Source: Bacteroidales bacterium
Lineage (GTDB): Bacteria > Bacteroidota > Bacteroidia > Bacteroidales > UBA932
DNA: 64,000 bases
Reading direction: 5' to 3'
NCBI GenBank assembly: GCA_017469845.1
Contig: JAFUFP010000041.1
Span: forward strand, 1-64,000
The notes beneath the pieces are model-generated. The model did no database searches. It was not told the origin of the DNA and saw nothing but the letters and a program-made list of their open reading frames with translations. Of the stretch, positions 15,161 to 24,172 are shown piece after piece; the first letter of the stretch is position 1; each line of letters opens with the position of its first letter. The translations under genes and the position numbers were made by a program.

Positions 15161-17347
15161 AAGTTTTACACTTAGGTAGCCCCATATATGCGACAAATCG
15201 CCCTTAGAGGATGCTCTAGGGGCGTTTTTCGCATCTCGGTCCGTTCCCGAGATTGTAGCACGGATTTGTTGTTCCTACATGTTATATGAAAGATTTATGA
15301 CGTTTCCCCGGATTTGCCCCTTGAGAGCAGTTCGGAGTTCTTGTTGGTAATTGCGATGATTTCACGCATCTTCTTTTTCGTGACGACCTCGGTGTCGGTC
15401 CTGAAGCCGGCGGACCCGTGCAGCCTGTCGGTGATGTCCGTCCTCGTGTATTCCGGTATGTACCCCTCTCCGTTGAAGTAGAGGAAGTTCATGTCCCTGA
15501 GCGTATCCACGAGCTGGTGCACCGAGAACCTGTTGTCCTCGTTCCTTCCCGTGTTCACCCTCCTAAGGAGGTAGAGCAGCAGCACGACTGCGATGAAGCA
15601 TGAGATCACGTGGCCGATGATGTGCTCCTTCCTGCTGACGTACACCGGCCTTATCTGCAGGTCGTGCTTGAGTATCCTGAAGCAGTCCTCGATGACCCAC
15701 CTGCCGGAGTTGGAGGCGAGGACCTCGGATGCCGTGCTCGTGTCCTCCTCGATGCTGGTGCACACGGCGTAGAACCCGTCGTACTTCTCCTGCTGCTTCA
15801 CGTACTCCTCGTCGATGGCGTATGAGGTGTTTGTCGCCACCTCGCCGTCGTCGGTGTAGTTCAGCCCCTTTATGTATTTCCTCGGGTTGGCCCCGCTCTT
15901 CCTCTCGACCGCCGACTTCCCCTTGCTGAGGAGCTGTCCGGCCTTGTCCAGCTGCACCTCCCTCTTGGCGCGCAGGAAGTCCCTGAACTTGAAGGAGAAG
16001 GTGGCGATGAGCCTCTGCGTGAGCTCCACCTTTTTCTTGACGGTGGTCCTGGTTCTCGTCCCGTCCTGCGCGACGGTTTCCTCCTCCTTGTCGTACTCCG
16101 CCATCGTCTTTATCGGCCTCTCCCTGTACAGGGTCCAGTTGCGGTACTTCTTCTGGCCGTTCTCCTTCCCCTCGTCCTCGCGAGCGAGCTCCTCGAGGTC
16201 GTACTCCCTGGCGATCTCGCGCCTCCCTTCCTCCGTCCTGGACAGCTCCGCCTCCGCCTCGGACGGGAACTTCCTCCTCCATCCCTTCGTCTCGAGGCAC
16301 CACGCCTGCAGGTGGTGCTCCAGCTTCCTTATCGGCTGGACGCAGATGAAGTCCCTTTCCGCCATCCTGTTGTGGTCCCTGCACGCGTAGGAGGCCATGG
16401 CGGCGTCCGTGCAGTATATGACGTGCGCGTCCTCCTCGAACCATCCCTCCATCTCGTCTTCGAGCGGTATCATCATCGTCTGCTCGGCCGTGTCCCCGGA
16501 GCACACCTTTATCGCGAGGGGCATCCCGTCCCTGTCCGTGAACATCCCGATCTGCGTTATCGGGTTCGGCCTGTTCTCCTTGCTGGGGCCGGTCTCGCGG
16601 AAGCCGTCACCGCCCATGCACTCGTAGAATACGTTCGTCCCGTCGTAGTACAGCAGGGAGGTGTCGCGGCCGCGCACCTTGCTCGTGTTCTTGAACAGGC
16701 GCCTCTGTATGTACGGCCCCTCCTCCTCCAGGACCCCCAGCGCCCTGTACACCTGGTGCAGCTCCAGGTCCGGCTGCTCGATGAACGTCTTCGACAGCTC
16801 CACCGAGGCGCTCTTGGAGGACGGGCCTATCACCCTGGCGAACACGAGCATCCTCATCACGGCGTCGAGGTCGTAGTTGAACGCCCTTTTCCTGTTGATG
16901 GCCTTGAAGATCCTGTCGAGGCCGAACAGACAGTACTGCTGCTGCAGGAACAGGTACCCCCCGTTGAAGCTGCGCTGCTCGTTGCGCGCCATGAGCTTGT
17001 TCGGGTCCAGGGCCAGTTTCACCAGCCTGCGGCCCTCCTTCGCCGCCATCCTGTATTCCTCCAGACGGCGCCTGGCCCATTCGTAGGGGTCGCCGTCGCA
17101 GTCGTCCATCGCCATTATCTCCTCCAGGGTCCCCAGGCGCTCTATGATCCGGGACGTGACTGTCCCGTCTTCCTTGCGGTACGACTCCCTTATCCAAAGC
17201 GTCGTGCCGTTCTTCGTGGTCTCTTCGCGTATCGTCATGATTCAATGTGCTACTATGTGCTACAAAGATAGGAATAAAAATTGACACTGCGAAACAATGT
17301 CACACAAAAATTAAAGATTTATTTTAGGGGAGCGAAGTGTAAAACTT
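15161..17347 (-). mobile_element. Complete IS element, IS1634/IS4 superfamily, with 13-bp terminal inverted repeats
   Basis: The 2,187-base element is bounded by AAGTTTTACACTT at 15161-15173 and its reverse complement at 17335-17347. It contains one intact transposase gene. Its base composition is much richer in G+C than the lanthipeptide cluster to its left. No clear target-site duplication is visible: the left flank ends ACTACTC and the right flank starts CCGAGAA. The same terminal sequence, extended to CGGAAGTTTTACACTTCG, occurs at the decayed IS beside butyrate kinase (24173). Confidence 0.85.
15295..17238 (-). CDS. DDE transposase, IS1634 type
   Basis: This 647-residue transposase is intact. 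Acidic catalytic candidates lie in YYDGTNVFYE (about residue 200), in YCTDAAMAS (about residue 280) and in the C-terminal RWVIEDCFRILKHDL (about residue 540), in the DDE order of the IS4 superfamily. The N-terminal region TLWIRESYRKEDGTV resembles IS1634 transposases. Length and C-terminal VSCFIAVVLLLYLL segment also fit. The high G+C content produces several long antisense frames, which are shadows and not genes. Confidence 0.9.
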   Translation of the reverse strand: MTIREETTKNGTTLWIRESYRKEDGTVTSRIIERLGTLEEIMAMDDCDGDPYEWARRRLEEYRMAAKEGRRLVKLALDPNKLMARNEQRSFNGGYLFLQQQYCLFGLDRIFKAINRKRAFNYDLDAVMRMLVFARVIGPSSKSASVELSKTFIEQPDLELHQVYRALGVLEEEGPYIQRRLFKNTSKVRGRDTSLLYYDGTNVFYECMGGDGFRETGPSKENRPNPITQIGMFTDRDGMPLAIKVCSGDTAEQTMMIPLEDEMEGWFEEDAHVIYCTDAAMASYACRDHNRMAERDFICVQPIRKLEHHLQAWCLETKGWRRKFPSEAEAELSRTEEGRREIAREYDLEELAREDEGKENGQKKYRNWTLYRERPIKTMAEYDKEEETVAQDGTRTRTTVKKKVELTQRLIATFSFKFRDFLRAKREVQLDKAGQLLSKGKSAVERKSGANPRKYIKGLNYTDDGEVATNTSYAIDEEYVKQQEKYDGFYAVCTSIEEDTSTASEVLASNSGRWVIEDCFRILKHDLQIRPVYVSRKEHIIGHVISCFIAVVLLLYLLRRVNTGRNEDNRFSVHQLVDTLRDMNFLYFNGEGYIPEYTRTDITDRLHGSAGFRTDTEVVTKKKMREIIAITNKNSELLSRGKSGETS

Positions 17348-17354
17348 CCGAGAA

Positions 17355-17465
17355 TCAAATGTAAAGCAGCTGCCATTTTGTGCCTATCGGCATATTGATG
17401 GTGGTGGCTTTTCCTTTTTGCTGGTTCGGAATCAGGTTGGTAGCTCCCGGAGAGCCGGAGTCATT
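17355..17465 (-). pseudogene. C-terminal remnant of an unidentified gene
   Basis: On the minus strand a frame opens after a stop at 17466-17468 and reads 36 residues rich in Thr, Lys and Gly, ending with NMPIGTKWQLLYI before a stop at 17355-17357, eight bases from the IS end. Its composition looks like a real protein C-terminus. I do not recognise the family. The rest of 17348-17486 shows nothing else. Confidence 0.3.
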
Positions 17466-17486
17466 TTATGGGGCGGTGAAAGATGA

Positions 17487-17517
17487 TTTGTTTATTTCCG
17501 GAATTGCAGTAACTTTG
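17487..17517 (+). promoter_or_regulatory. Bacteroidota-consensus promoter for the protease/receptor operon
   Basis: TTTG at 17487-17490 is followed after exactly 19 bases by TAACTTTG at 17510-17517, a perfect match to the TTTG-N19-TAnnTTTG consensus of the Bacteroidota primary sigma factor. Transcription would start near 17523, at the first copies of the tandem repeat before the protease gene. Confidence 0.8.
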
Positions 17518-17520
17518 TGA

Positions 17521-17570
17521 AAACCTTTATTCCAAACCTTTATTCCAAACCTTTATTCCAAACCTGTATT
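17521..17570 (+). repeat. 13-bp tandem repeat in the 5' leader of the protease gene
   Basis: AAACCTTTATTCC occurs three times without a break (17521-17533, 17534-17546, 17547-17559) and a fourth, partial copy AAACCTGTATT ends at 17570, directly before the ATG. The array occupies essentially the whole predicted untranslated leader. Unit-number changes by slippage would alter leader length and possibly translation. Confidence 0.9.
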
Positions 17571-19403
17571 ATGAATAAGATATACACTGTATTATTGTTG
17601 TCCGCATTTGTTTTCTTTTCCTGCGATAAGGAAATAGGAGAAAAACTTGATTGTCAGGATGATGTTGCTACAACGTCGTTTCTCACAAAATCCAACGATT
17701 CCGAGCCCTCGGTATCAAAAGATTCAGCATTGGTCCTGATAAAACCAATTACCACTCAGTTCTCCGATAATTGGGTGGAAATCAGTCAAAATCCGGTACC
17801 TGCATCATCTGTTCTCCAATACAACACATACGGAGCATCAGAAGAAACAGAAAATTATAAAGAAATCAAGTCGCCCCCTTACGATTCCTGGCTTCTTGTC
17901 GTAGACCCGGATAACAGTATCATAGGTCTCCAAGAACAGCTCCATATCTTTGTCGGTGTGAAAGACGGCAAGGTCCATCAGGAGTGGATTGAAGGTAGGG
18001 TTATAATGGATTGGGATGAATCCAGATATGATTTCGTCTCTTCTGATGATTCTGCAGAAGATCCTATTCTAATTGGTGATTCAGCACAGGAGAGCGAGAG
18101 AGAATCGATGTCTCGTACTACTCCCGACAAATGGGCTGTTATAGTCAACGGGGGAATCAACAAGCAAAAGAACTATATCTGTTTTTGGAACGATTGCAGG
18201 AATATTTATTTAACATTGACAGATGATCTTGGTTATGATGAAGACCATATATTCTGCCTTGTTTCCGACGGCCCCAGTTCAGGTATTGACAGAAGAATAG
18301 GACCCAGTTCGTATGATAGCTCTCCGCTCGATTTGGATGGAGACGGTGATAACGATATCCAGTACTCGGCTACCGAGTCAAACTTGAGCACAGTGTTCAA
18401 TACTCTCAGTACCCTAGTCTCATCGGGAGATGAAGTCTTTGTTTTTATGACCGGTCATGGAGATCAAGACCAGAATGCAAAATATATGATGTGGGGGGAA
18501 GGTGTGCTTACCGGTTACGAACTGAATTCCGAACTCAGTAAGCTGGGATCTGGTGTCACCGTTGACGTCGTAATGTCTCAATGTTATAGCGGTGCTTTTA
18601 TGCCCTTCGTGCTGATGACTTCCGAAAGAAGTCTGACTGTTTCATGCGCCGCTGATCAAGAGGCATTAGTATATACATATCTATATGGAATCTTTTCTAA
18701 AGCATGGACGGATTCTGTTACAGACTCCAATACTGATTTGAATGGTGATGGGAGTCATTCTATTTATGAGATTTATAAAAGAGCGATTACGGTTTTGCCA
18801 TCATACTATCCAAGTTTGACACAAGTAGCTTCATGCGGTTCCAATCCGGATCCTTATAGAATGGGACATGATTTATATGGCCAGAATTATTATCCTGTGA
18901 TGACCGGTCCTAATCATGCATCTACGAATCAAGCAACGAGCTATACTTTGTCGATTCCTTCAATTTTATCTGGGTATACTTTTACTTGGAGCCATACAGG
19001 TGGTTATTTTTCAATATCATCCAGCACTAATTCCTCAGCGACAGTCATCGGTGCCATACCTGGATCCAATGTTTTTTGCCAAGCCGGTGGAGATATAAAG
19101 GCCAGTTTCTATTATTACGGAACAATTTTCACGGCTAAAGTGCATGTGAATTATGTTTGGAAGCCGGGATACTATAATGGCATGAATCTTATTATGGGAG
19201 GGAATGGCGTCTATAATGTTGATCAATATGATGGAGCATATGGGTATTACTGGTGGAGTGATAATCCCGCATGGACCGTTTTGACTCAGGGTTCCCCTGT
19301 CGTCAATGTTCTGGAAGGCTCTACCAGCAGTCCTGTTGTATTGAATTGCGGTTTCTTCGATCCTCTTGGAGAAACAATAGCGATTTCTGATACGGTCCAT
19401 TGA
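17571..19403 (+). CDS. Legumain/caspase-like (C13-type) cysteine peptidase lipoprotein
   Basis: The chosen ATG at 17571 gives a lipoprotein signal (LLLSAFVFFSC, Cys17). Residues about 50-165 form an N-terminal domain that is also found alone at 20560-21027. The catalytic domain has WAVIVNGG (about residue 187), His296 in FMTGHGDQ and Cys338 in VMSQCYSGAF, the caspase-fold dyad of legumain/gingipain-like enzymes. The C-terminal 200 residues look like Ig-like beta domains. The enzyme probably sits on the cell surface or in the periplasm and cleaves proteins; the N-terminal domain may act as a propeptide. It begins an operon with lipoproteins and a TonB-dependent receptor. Substrate is unknown. 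Confidence 0.85.
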   Translation: MNKIYTVLLLSAFVFFSCDKEIGEKLDCQDDVATTSFLTKSNDSEPSVSKDSALVLIKPITTQFSDNWVEISQNPVPASSVLQYNTYGASEETENYKEIKSPPYDSWLLVVDPDNSIIGLQEQLHIFVGVKDGKVHQEWIEGRVIMDWDESRYDFVSSDDSAEDPILIGDSAQESERESMSRTTPDKWAVIVNGGINKQKNYICFWNDCRNIYLTLTDDLGYDEDHIFCLVSDGPSSGIDRRIGPSSYDSSPLDLDGDGDNDIQYSATESNLSTVFNTLSTLVSSGDEVFVFMTGHGDQDQNAKYMMWGEGVLTGYELNSELSKLGSGVTVDVVMSQCYSGAFMPFVLMTSERSLTVSCAADQEALVYTYLYGIFSKAWTDSVTDSNTDLNGDGSHSIYEIYKRAITVLPSYYPSLTQVASCGSNPDPYRMGHDLYGQNYYPVMTGPNHASTNQATSYTLSIPSILSGYTFTWSHTGGYFSISSSTNSSATVIGAIPGSNVFCQAGGDIKASFYYYGTIFTAKVHVNYVWKPGYYNGMNLIMGGNGVYNVDQYDGAYGYYWWSDNPAWTVLTQGSPVVNVLEGSTSSPVVLNCGFFDPLGETIAISDTVH

Positions 19404-19405
19404 AA

Positions 19406-20485
19406 ATGAAGTTAAGAATACCATTAGTAGTTACACTGGCGGTTCTTCTCTTGTCCAGTTCATGCGTGGAGACTTTTGTCATGGATCCGGGAGAGAAGGA
19501 TCTTCCTGTTGTGGTCAATTGCCTGCTAAGGGGTGTACAAAGATATGAGATTCCGTCAGTGTCCGGCAGCGGTCTGAAGTATTTTTCTTTATATCAGGAA
19601 TTGGACCTGTATTATGCCAAAGGTCCGTCTGAGGAGGACTTCATCCCCATAACGGATGCCAAGGTGTACATTATTCCTTCTCCGGTATCCCGTTTTATGG
19701 ATTCCGGGGGGCGGGAGTTGGATACCCTTTTTTTCAGGTATTCCGAAGGTACAAGATGGGTGTCTGAAATTGATTGCTATTTCGAAAACGGAGCCTTTGA
19801 TCTTGAGGTATCAATACCTGGTCATGATCTTATCCATGCGCGAACATCAATTGCGGGTGCATATGTAGGTACTTATCAAACCACTGGGAATATTTCGGGT
19901 GCCCCGTCGGGATCAATCCTGCTTTCTACCTTGCCGAGACCATGTAAACTGTGGATAGTTTCGCATCGGGACAAGGAACATAAAGTCTTCTACGATTATT
20001 ATGCCTGTGATGCACCTCTTGCGGATGATTTCAATGCCAATGGGATGACAGTCAAGGATTTTGGAGTTGAGATTGTGGGCAATATTCCGGTCAATCCCGG
20101 AGCAGCTATTAGTTTGAGGAATTTTATAGAAAAATATCCTGATTTCCCTTTGCATGATGGCTTTCTCAGACTTGAAGTTCCGACCACGGATTCTTTTGAT
20201 ACCAGAGAGAAGGACAACAGAATGGAAATTCCGGTGAGTATTTTTTCCGGTCCTTTTGTTTTTGGGGACGGAAATACCGAAGACCATATGCACGTTCTGT
20301 GTCTTTCGGATGAATATGATGAGTATCTGAGGAGCGTATACGCCCATTTCGGAAGACTGACGCATGACCTGTCATACGTATATTCTCATGATAATCTGTA
20401 TTCCAACATAGAAGGTGGTACAGGAATCTTCGGGGCTTGCCGGAATCTGGTCGAGTCAACTGTCGAAAATGATTATTGGCCCTAG
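19406..20485 (+). CDS. DUF4249-family lipoprotein, partner of a TonB-dependent receptor
   Basis: The ATG at 19406, two bases after the protease stop, gives a lipoprotein signal ending LLLSSSC. The domain pattern fits DUF4249: an early strand LPVVVNCLLRG, a middle Ig-like section (ITDAKVYIIPS), and a C-terminal SLSDEYDEYLRSVY-like segment followed by NLYSNIEGGTGIFGA, the most conserved part of the family. DUF4249 proteins are usually encoded beside TonB-dependent receptors, as here, and are thought to cover or assist the receptor at the cell surface. The exact ligand is unknown. Confidence 0.8.
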   Translation: MKLRIPLVVTLAVLLLSSSCVETFVMDPGEKDLPVVVNCLLRGVQRYEIPSVSGSGLKYFSLYQELDLYYAKGPSEEDFIPITDAKVYIIPSPVSRFMDSGGRELDTLFFRYSEGTRWVSEIDCYFENGAFDLEVSIPGHDLIHARTSIAGAYVGTYQTTGNISGAPSGSILLSTLPRPCKLWIVSHRDKEHKVFYDYYACDAPLADDFNANGMTVKDFGVEIVGNIPVNPGAAISLRNFIEKYPDFPLHDGFLRLEVPTTDSFDTREKDNRMEIPVSIFSGPFVFGDGNTEDHMHVLCLSDEYDEYLRSVYAHFGRLTHDLSYVYSHDNLYSNIEGGTGIFGACRNLVESTVENDYWP

Positions 20486-20559
20486 AAGGCATTCATGATG
20501 ATTCTGTTTATGTTATTGAAGAGGTTAAATTGGATGGTTGCTTGCTAAAAGATGATGCT

Positions 20560-21027
20560 ATGAAATATTTAAAGAAATTCACTTTGTTCCTTATCGTTCT
20601 TGCATTTACCCTTTCGTGTTCGAAAGGAGAATTGGTTTCTGAGAATGAAAGAATTACAAAAGAAGAAGCTTTGGAGCTTCTCGAAAGCGAGTTGAAGACT
20701 TATCTGGCTGCTTTTGACGTCGTGCTGATCAGCGAAGAGACGGTAAAGCCGAATACAAAATTGAGATATAATGAATCCGGGATTGAAATTGTAGCTGGAC
20801 AAACGGACATTTATTCAGGGCAGTTCAAATCTCCGGGATATGAGTCATGGCTGATCACGGTTCAGGATAACATGAATTATCCAAGAATCACTTCTGATCA
20901 CCCTCATTTTTTTGTCCATGCCAAGACAGGAAGGTACAAGAAAATGATGGTAGGAGGATGTGCCATAGTGAAGTGGGACCGTAATCTTTCCAAAAATCTT
21001 GAGTATTGGTATCCTCTCGGTGAGTAG
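20560..21027 (+). CDS. Small lipoprotein equal to a free-standing copy of the protease N-terminal domain
   Basis: The ATG at 20560 gives a lipoprotein signal peptide ending LAFTLSC. The mature part of about 135 residues aligns with residues about 50-165 of the peptidase at 17571-19403. Shared landmarks are an L.YN..G block (KLRYNESG versus VLQYNTYG), a K.SP.Y.SWL..V block (KSPGYESWLITV versus KSPPYDSWLLVV), and an H.FV..K.G stretch ending in G..I..WD. Propeptide-like domains encoded alone can act as protease inhibitors or chaperones, which is the leading inference. It stands 74 bases after the DUF4249 gene. Confidence 0.75.
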   Translation: MKYLKKFTLFLIVLAFTLSCSKGELVSENERITKEEALELLESELKTYLAAFDVVLISEETVKPNTKLRYNESGIEIVAGQTDIYSGQFKSPGYESWLITVQDNMNYPRITSDHPHFFVHAKTGRYKKMMVGGCAIVKWDRNLSKNLEYWYPLGE

Positions 21028-21174
21028 CGCAGTTCTATATCCTATCCGCAGACATATCCGAGGATTATTCCGGCAATTCGACCATGTCTGGTGTCGGATG
21101 TTTACAGTTCGGCTTTTTCAAAGTCAATAAAGTCCAACTGATTTCGAAAGCATTATTTGTTGATTCTGGTGCAG

Positions 21175-23259
21175 ATGACAACCATTCTTTTCTTGACTCT
21201 CTTTTTGCCCGTGGCCGATGTTTCCGCTCTTTCATGTGCGATGCCGCAGGACACGATTCGTGCATCAAGGATTGTTACTGATGCTCCGGCTGAAAGAAAT
21301 GTCGGGACACGGATAGTTCCTCTTGCGGATTTGAGGAATATAGTTTCGGCGACCGGCTCACCCGATCCAGTCAAATTTCTTCAGATGTTGCCCGGTGTGT
21401 CGACAGGTGCTGAAGGGTCTTCGGCGATGTATGTGAGGGGAGGAAATCTTGGCTCCAACCTTGTCACCCTTGATGGAGTGCCGCTTTATGGCGGTTCACA
21501 TCTTCTGGGCTTGAGCAGCGTTTATCCCGAAGACATCATTTCATCTGCCGTTTTCCGTCTTGGAGGCTTCCAGGGAAGTGAGAGCAATTTGACGGCGTCG
21601 CATATTGATTTGTCTACTGCGGATGGTGATTTTTCCCATCCTCAGTATGCGGTTTCAGCGAGCAATTTCCTTGTCGGTGGGAAGGTGTCGGTTCCTATTG
21701 TGGAAAACAAAATCTCATTCATCGGATCCTTGAGAGTTTCACCGCTAGGGCCCCAATATAATTTGGCGCGTTCAATTGCGGGCGGGGTGCTTGACAGCCT
21801 GAAGAATGTGGGGGCTTTGGTTTACGATGCTTTCGCCAAGGTCAAATATTTGGTCAATCCTTCAAATGAGCTTTCCTTGAGTGTCTTCAACAGTATGGAC
21901 GGCTATCGGTACCGTTATTGCGGATATTCGGATGAGAGCATGTCCTGGAATAATCTCATTCTGAATCTGTTACATGCCGCTTCCGTGGGCAATGACTGGA
22001 CTGTGAAGAACAGGATAGCCTACAATGACTTCGCATCAAGGCAGGGTATAGTAAGGGATATGTCCGGGACAGAGAACAATTTGGCGATATTGAGTTCTTT
22101 GAAGGAACTTTCCGCCAGTTCCACGTTCAATAAGACCATAAGCGGCAAGACGTCTGTCAGGATGGGATTCAATTCCAAGATGGCATGGTTCAACCCCGGA
22201 ACGTCCTCCACCTTTTCCGGAAATACTCTATGGACCAAGCCAAATTCCCCGATGACCGACAATACGAGCAGAACCATCAGCGGGAATGCGCACTTTCAAC
22301 TTGATATCACGGACAAGATTTACGACTTCATGTTCTCGGGGAAGGCCAATATCAATGCGTGGGATTCCGACATATCCGGAAAGTGGAAATTCCGTTTCGA
22401 TCCGGAGGCGAGTTTCTTGCTCAGGCTCAAGATCGCGAAATGGCTCTCCGTCGAAGGGACTGCTGACTGGACAGTCCAATATTATCATACCTTGGAAGGA
22501 CTTCCTCTGGGATGGTCAATGGACATGATAGTCCCAACTGACGGCAATAGGCCTCCGGAAAAAGCTGAACAGTATTATGCCGGGATTTATTCCGCATTCG
22601 GCAAGTTCAGGTTTACCGTCGGAGCATACACCAAAAAAATGTACAATTTGGTGTACTTCCTGGATGCGGGCAATCTTTTCAGCCCTTCACTTGCAGGTTG
22701 GGAGAATAACATCAAAAACGGCAACGGGACTTCCAAGGGAATCGAATTGTTGTTTGAGAAGGAGGGGGAAAGGCTGCAGTGGCTCCTTTCATATACTCTT
22801 TCCAAGACCGACCGTACTTTCCCGGAAGTCAACAAGGGCCTCACTTTCCCTTCAGAATTCGACCGGAGGCATATCTTCAACGCCCGGATGAGCCTTGTTC
22901 TGAAAAAAGACGACAGGAAAGAAATCGGACTCAGTTCGTTCTTCACCTACCAGTCCGGTCATTGGACTACGGTAGCAGCCGGTGAATATGAAGCAATGAC
23001 GATCTGGGACACGGCTGATTGGAAGCTCGGTTATTTCTCCTCGGTCAACAATTATTCCATGCCTCCATATATACGTCTCGACCTTGGATGCTTCATCAAC
23101 TTTTTCGGCAAGCACCCCCAATCTCTCAATCTAGGCATATACAATGCCTTGAACAGGCACAATCCTTTTTCCGTCACCTATGACGACAGAACGAGGGAGT
23201 GGAAGAAGATATCCCTGCTCCCGATTATGCCGAGCATAGGGTATAAGATAGAATTTTAG
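21175..23259 (+). CDS. TonB-dependent outer-membrane receptor
   Basis: From the ATG at 21175 the protein has a signal peptide, then a plug domain (DPVKFLQMLPGVSTGAEGSS, YVRGG, TLDGVPLYG) and a beta-barrel ending with an aromatic residue (YKIEF), as needed for outer-membrane insertion. At about 694 residues it is short for the SusC group and has no carboxypeptidase-like N-terminal extension. The frame continues six codons upstream through TTG starts, but the ATG is better placed before the hydrophobic core. It is the last gene of the protease operon and may import peptides released by the protease. Confidence 0.85.
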   Translation: MTTILFLTLFLPVADVSALSCAMPQDTIRASRIVTDAPAERNVGTRIVPLADLRNIVSATGSPDPVKFLQMLPGVSTGAEGSSAMYVRGGNLGSNLVTLDGVPLYGGSHLLGLSSVYPEDIISSAVFRLGGFQGSESNLTASHIDLSTADGDFSHPQYAVSASNFLVGGKVSVPIVENKISFIGSLRVSPLGPQYNLARSIAGGVLDSLKNVGALVYDAFAKVKYLVNPSNELSLSVFNSMDGYRYRYCGYSDESMSWNNLILNLLHAASVGNDWTVKNRIAYNDFASRQGIVRDMSGTENNLAILSSLKELSASSTFNKTISGKTSVRMGFNSKMAWFNPGTSSTFSGNTLWTKPNSPMTDNTSRTISGNAHFQLDITDKIYDFMFSGKANINAWDSDISGKWKFRFDPEASFLLRLKIAKWLSVEGTADWTVQYYHTLEGLPLGWSMDMIVPTDGNRPPEKAEQYYAGIYSAFGKFRFTVGAYTKKMYNLVYFLDAGNLFSPSLAGWENNIKNGNGTSKGIELLFEKEGERLQWLLSYTLSKTDRTFPEVNKGLTFPSEFDRRHIFNARMSLVLKKDDRKEIGLSSFFTYQSGHWTTVAAGEYEAMTIWDTADWKLGYFSSVNNYSMPPYIRLDLGCFINFFGKHPQSLNLGIYNALNRHNPFSVTYDDRTREWKKISLLPIMPSIGYKIEF

Positions 23260-23291
23260 GGAGAAGGACTCTGTCGTATTGTCCTCCTCCC
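23259..23291. terminator. Inverted repeat between the receptor and the butyrate kinase remnant
   Basis: GGGAGAAGGAC (23259-23269) can pair with GTCCTCCTCCC (23281-23291) with one mismatch, between two convergent genes. There is no strong T tract, so it may be a weak bidirectional terminator. Confidence 0.45.
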
Positions 23292-23326
23292 CATAAGCGA
23301 ATGCCGAAGTTTTCCTTCGGTGTGCG

Positions 23327-24172
23327 CTATTCCCCGTCGGGAACTATTGCGTTCTTGTCGTACTTGTGGATCTTGACCGACCCTGACAGAATGTTGTATC
23401 CGTTTTCGGCGAGGCTGGCGAGGGCATGCTCTCCGGCGAACACTTCGACAGGGGCGATGAAGGAAACCCTTTCCGCGATACCGGAACAGATGTCGGGAAT
23501 GAAAGCGTTGTTTCCGGTCAGGAGGATGGCGTCAACCTTGCCTCCCACCGTCGCAGAAATTCCTGCGATGTATTTGGCCACATTAAGGCAGAAGGCCTTC
23601 AGGAATACCTGGCAGTCTTCCTCACCTTCGGCCGCTCTGCGTGAAAGCTCCTCCATGTCGTTCGTGCCGAAATAAGCTACGGCTCCGCCTCCTCCAAGGA
23701 TCTTCTTTTTGATGTCAGACTCGGAGTATTTGCCACTGAAACACATCTCTATGAGAGGGAAGGCGGGGCATGTACCGGCCCTTTCCTGGGTGAAGGGTCC
23801 ATCACCGCCAAGACCGTTGTTGGTGTCGATGACTTCACCGTTTTTGTGGAGAGTGACGGTGATTCCGTTGCCCAGGTGAGCCACGATGACCGTGACGTCA
23901 TTTTCTTCGTGACCATGCTTCCTGAGATACTGCTTTACGGTCGCTCTTGAATTGAGAGCATGGAAAAAAGCTCTTCTGGGGAACTCCGGCAATCCTCCGA
24001 TTCTGCATTCCGGCAGCATTTCATCAGCCATGGGAGGATCCGCGATATATGCCTGGCACATGCCGAAGGGAGAATCAATTTTCTGCTCGTTTCTCACCTC
24101 GTTGACCATATAGGCGAGTTCGTCTGCGACGACTGCGCTGAGGTTGCACGCATGGACGCCGTCACGGCACGG
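23327..24172 (-). pseudogene. buk: Butyrate kinase gene missing its 5' end, fused in frame to a transposase fragment
   Basis: The C-terminal about 275 residues are butyrate kinase: VHACNLSAVVADEL, HLGNGITVTLH, DGPFTQERAGTCP, and GGKVDAILLTGNN are family landmarks. The first roughly 100 residues, including the N-terminal NPGSTSTK-type nucleotide loop of the acetokinase fold, are absent. In their place the same open frame continues through the IS terminal repeat at 24173 into the C-terminal half of a transposase, so a 517-residue chimera starting at 24880 is formally encoded. No butyrate kinase 5' piece or phosphotransbutyrylase gene is visible beyond the IS. The kinase is almost certainly inactive. 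Confidence 0.85.

Noticed and set aside
15563..16504. Long antisense and alternative frames (up to 319 codons) across the IS transposase
   Set aside because: They are rich in Arg, Gly, Pro and Val as expected from shadow frames in GC-rich DNA, and the transposase on the minus strand is intact with family motifs.
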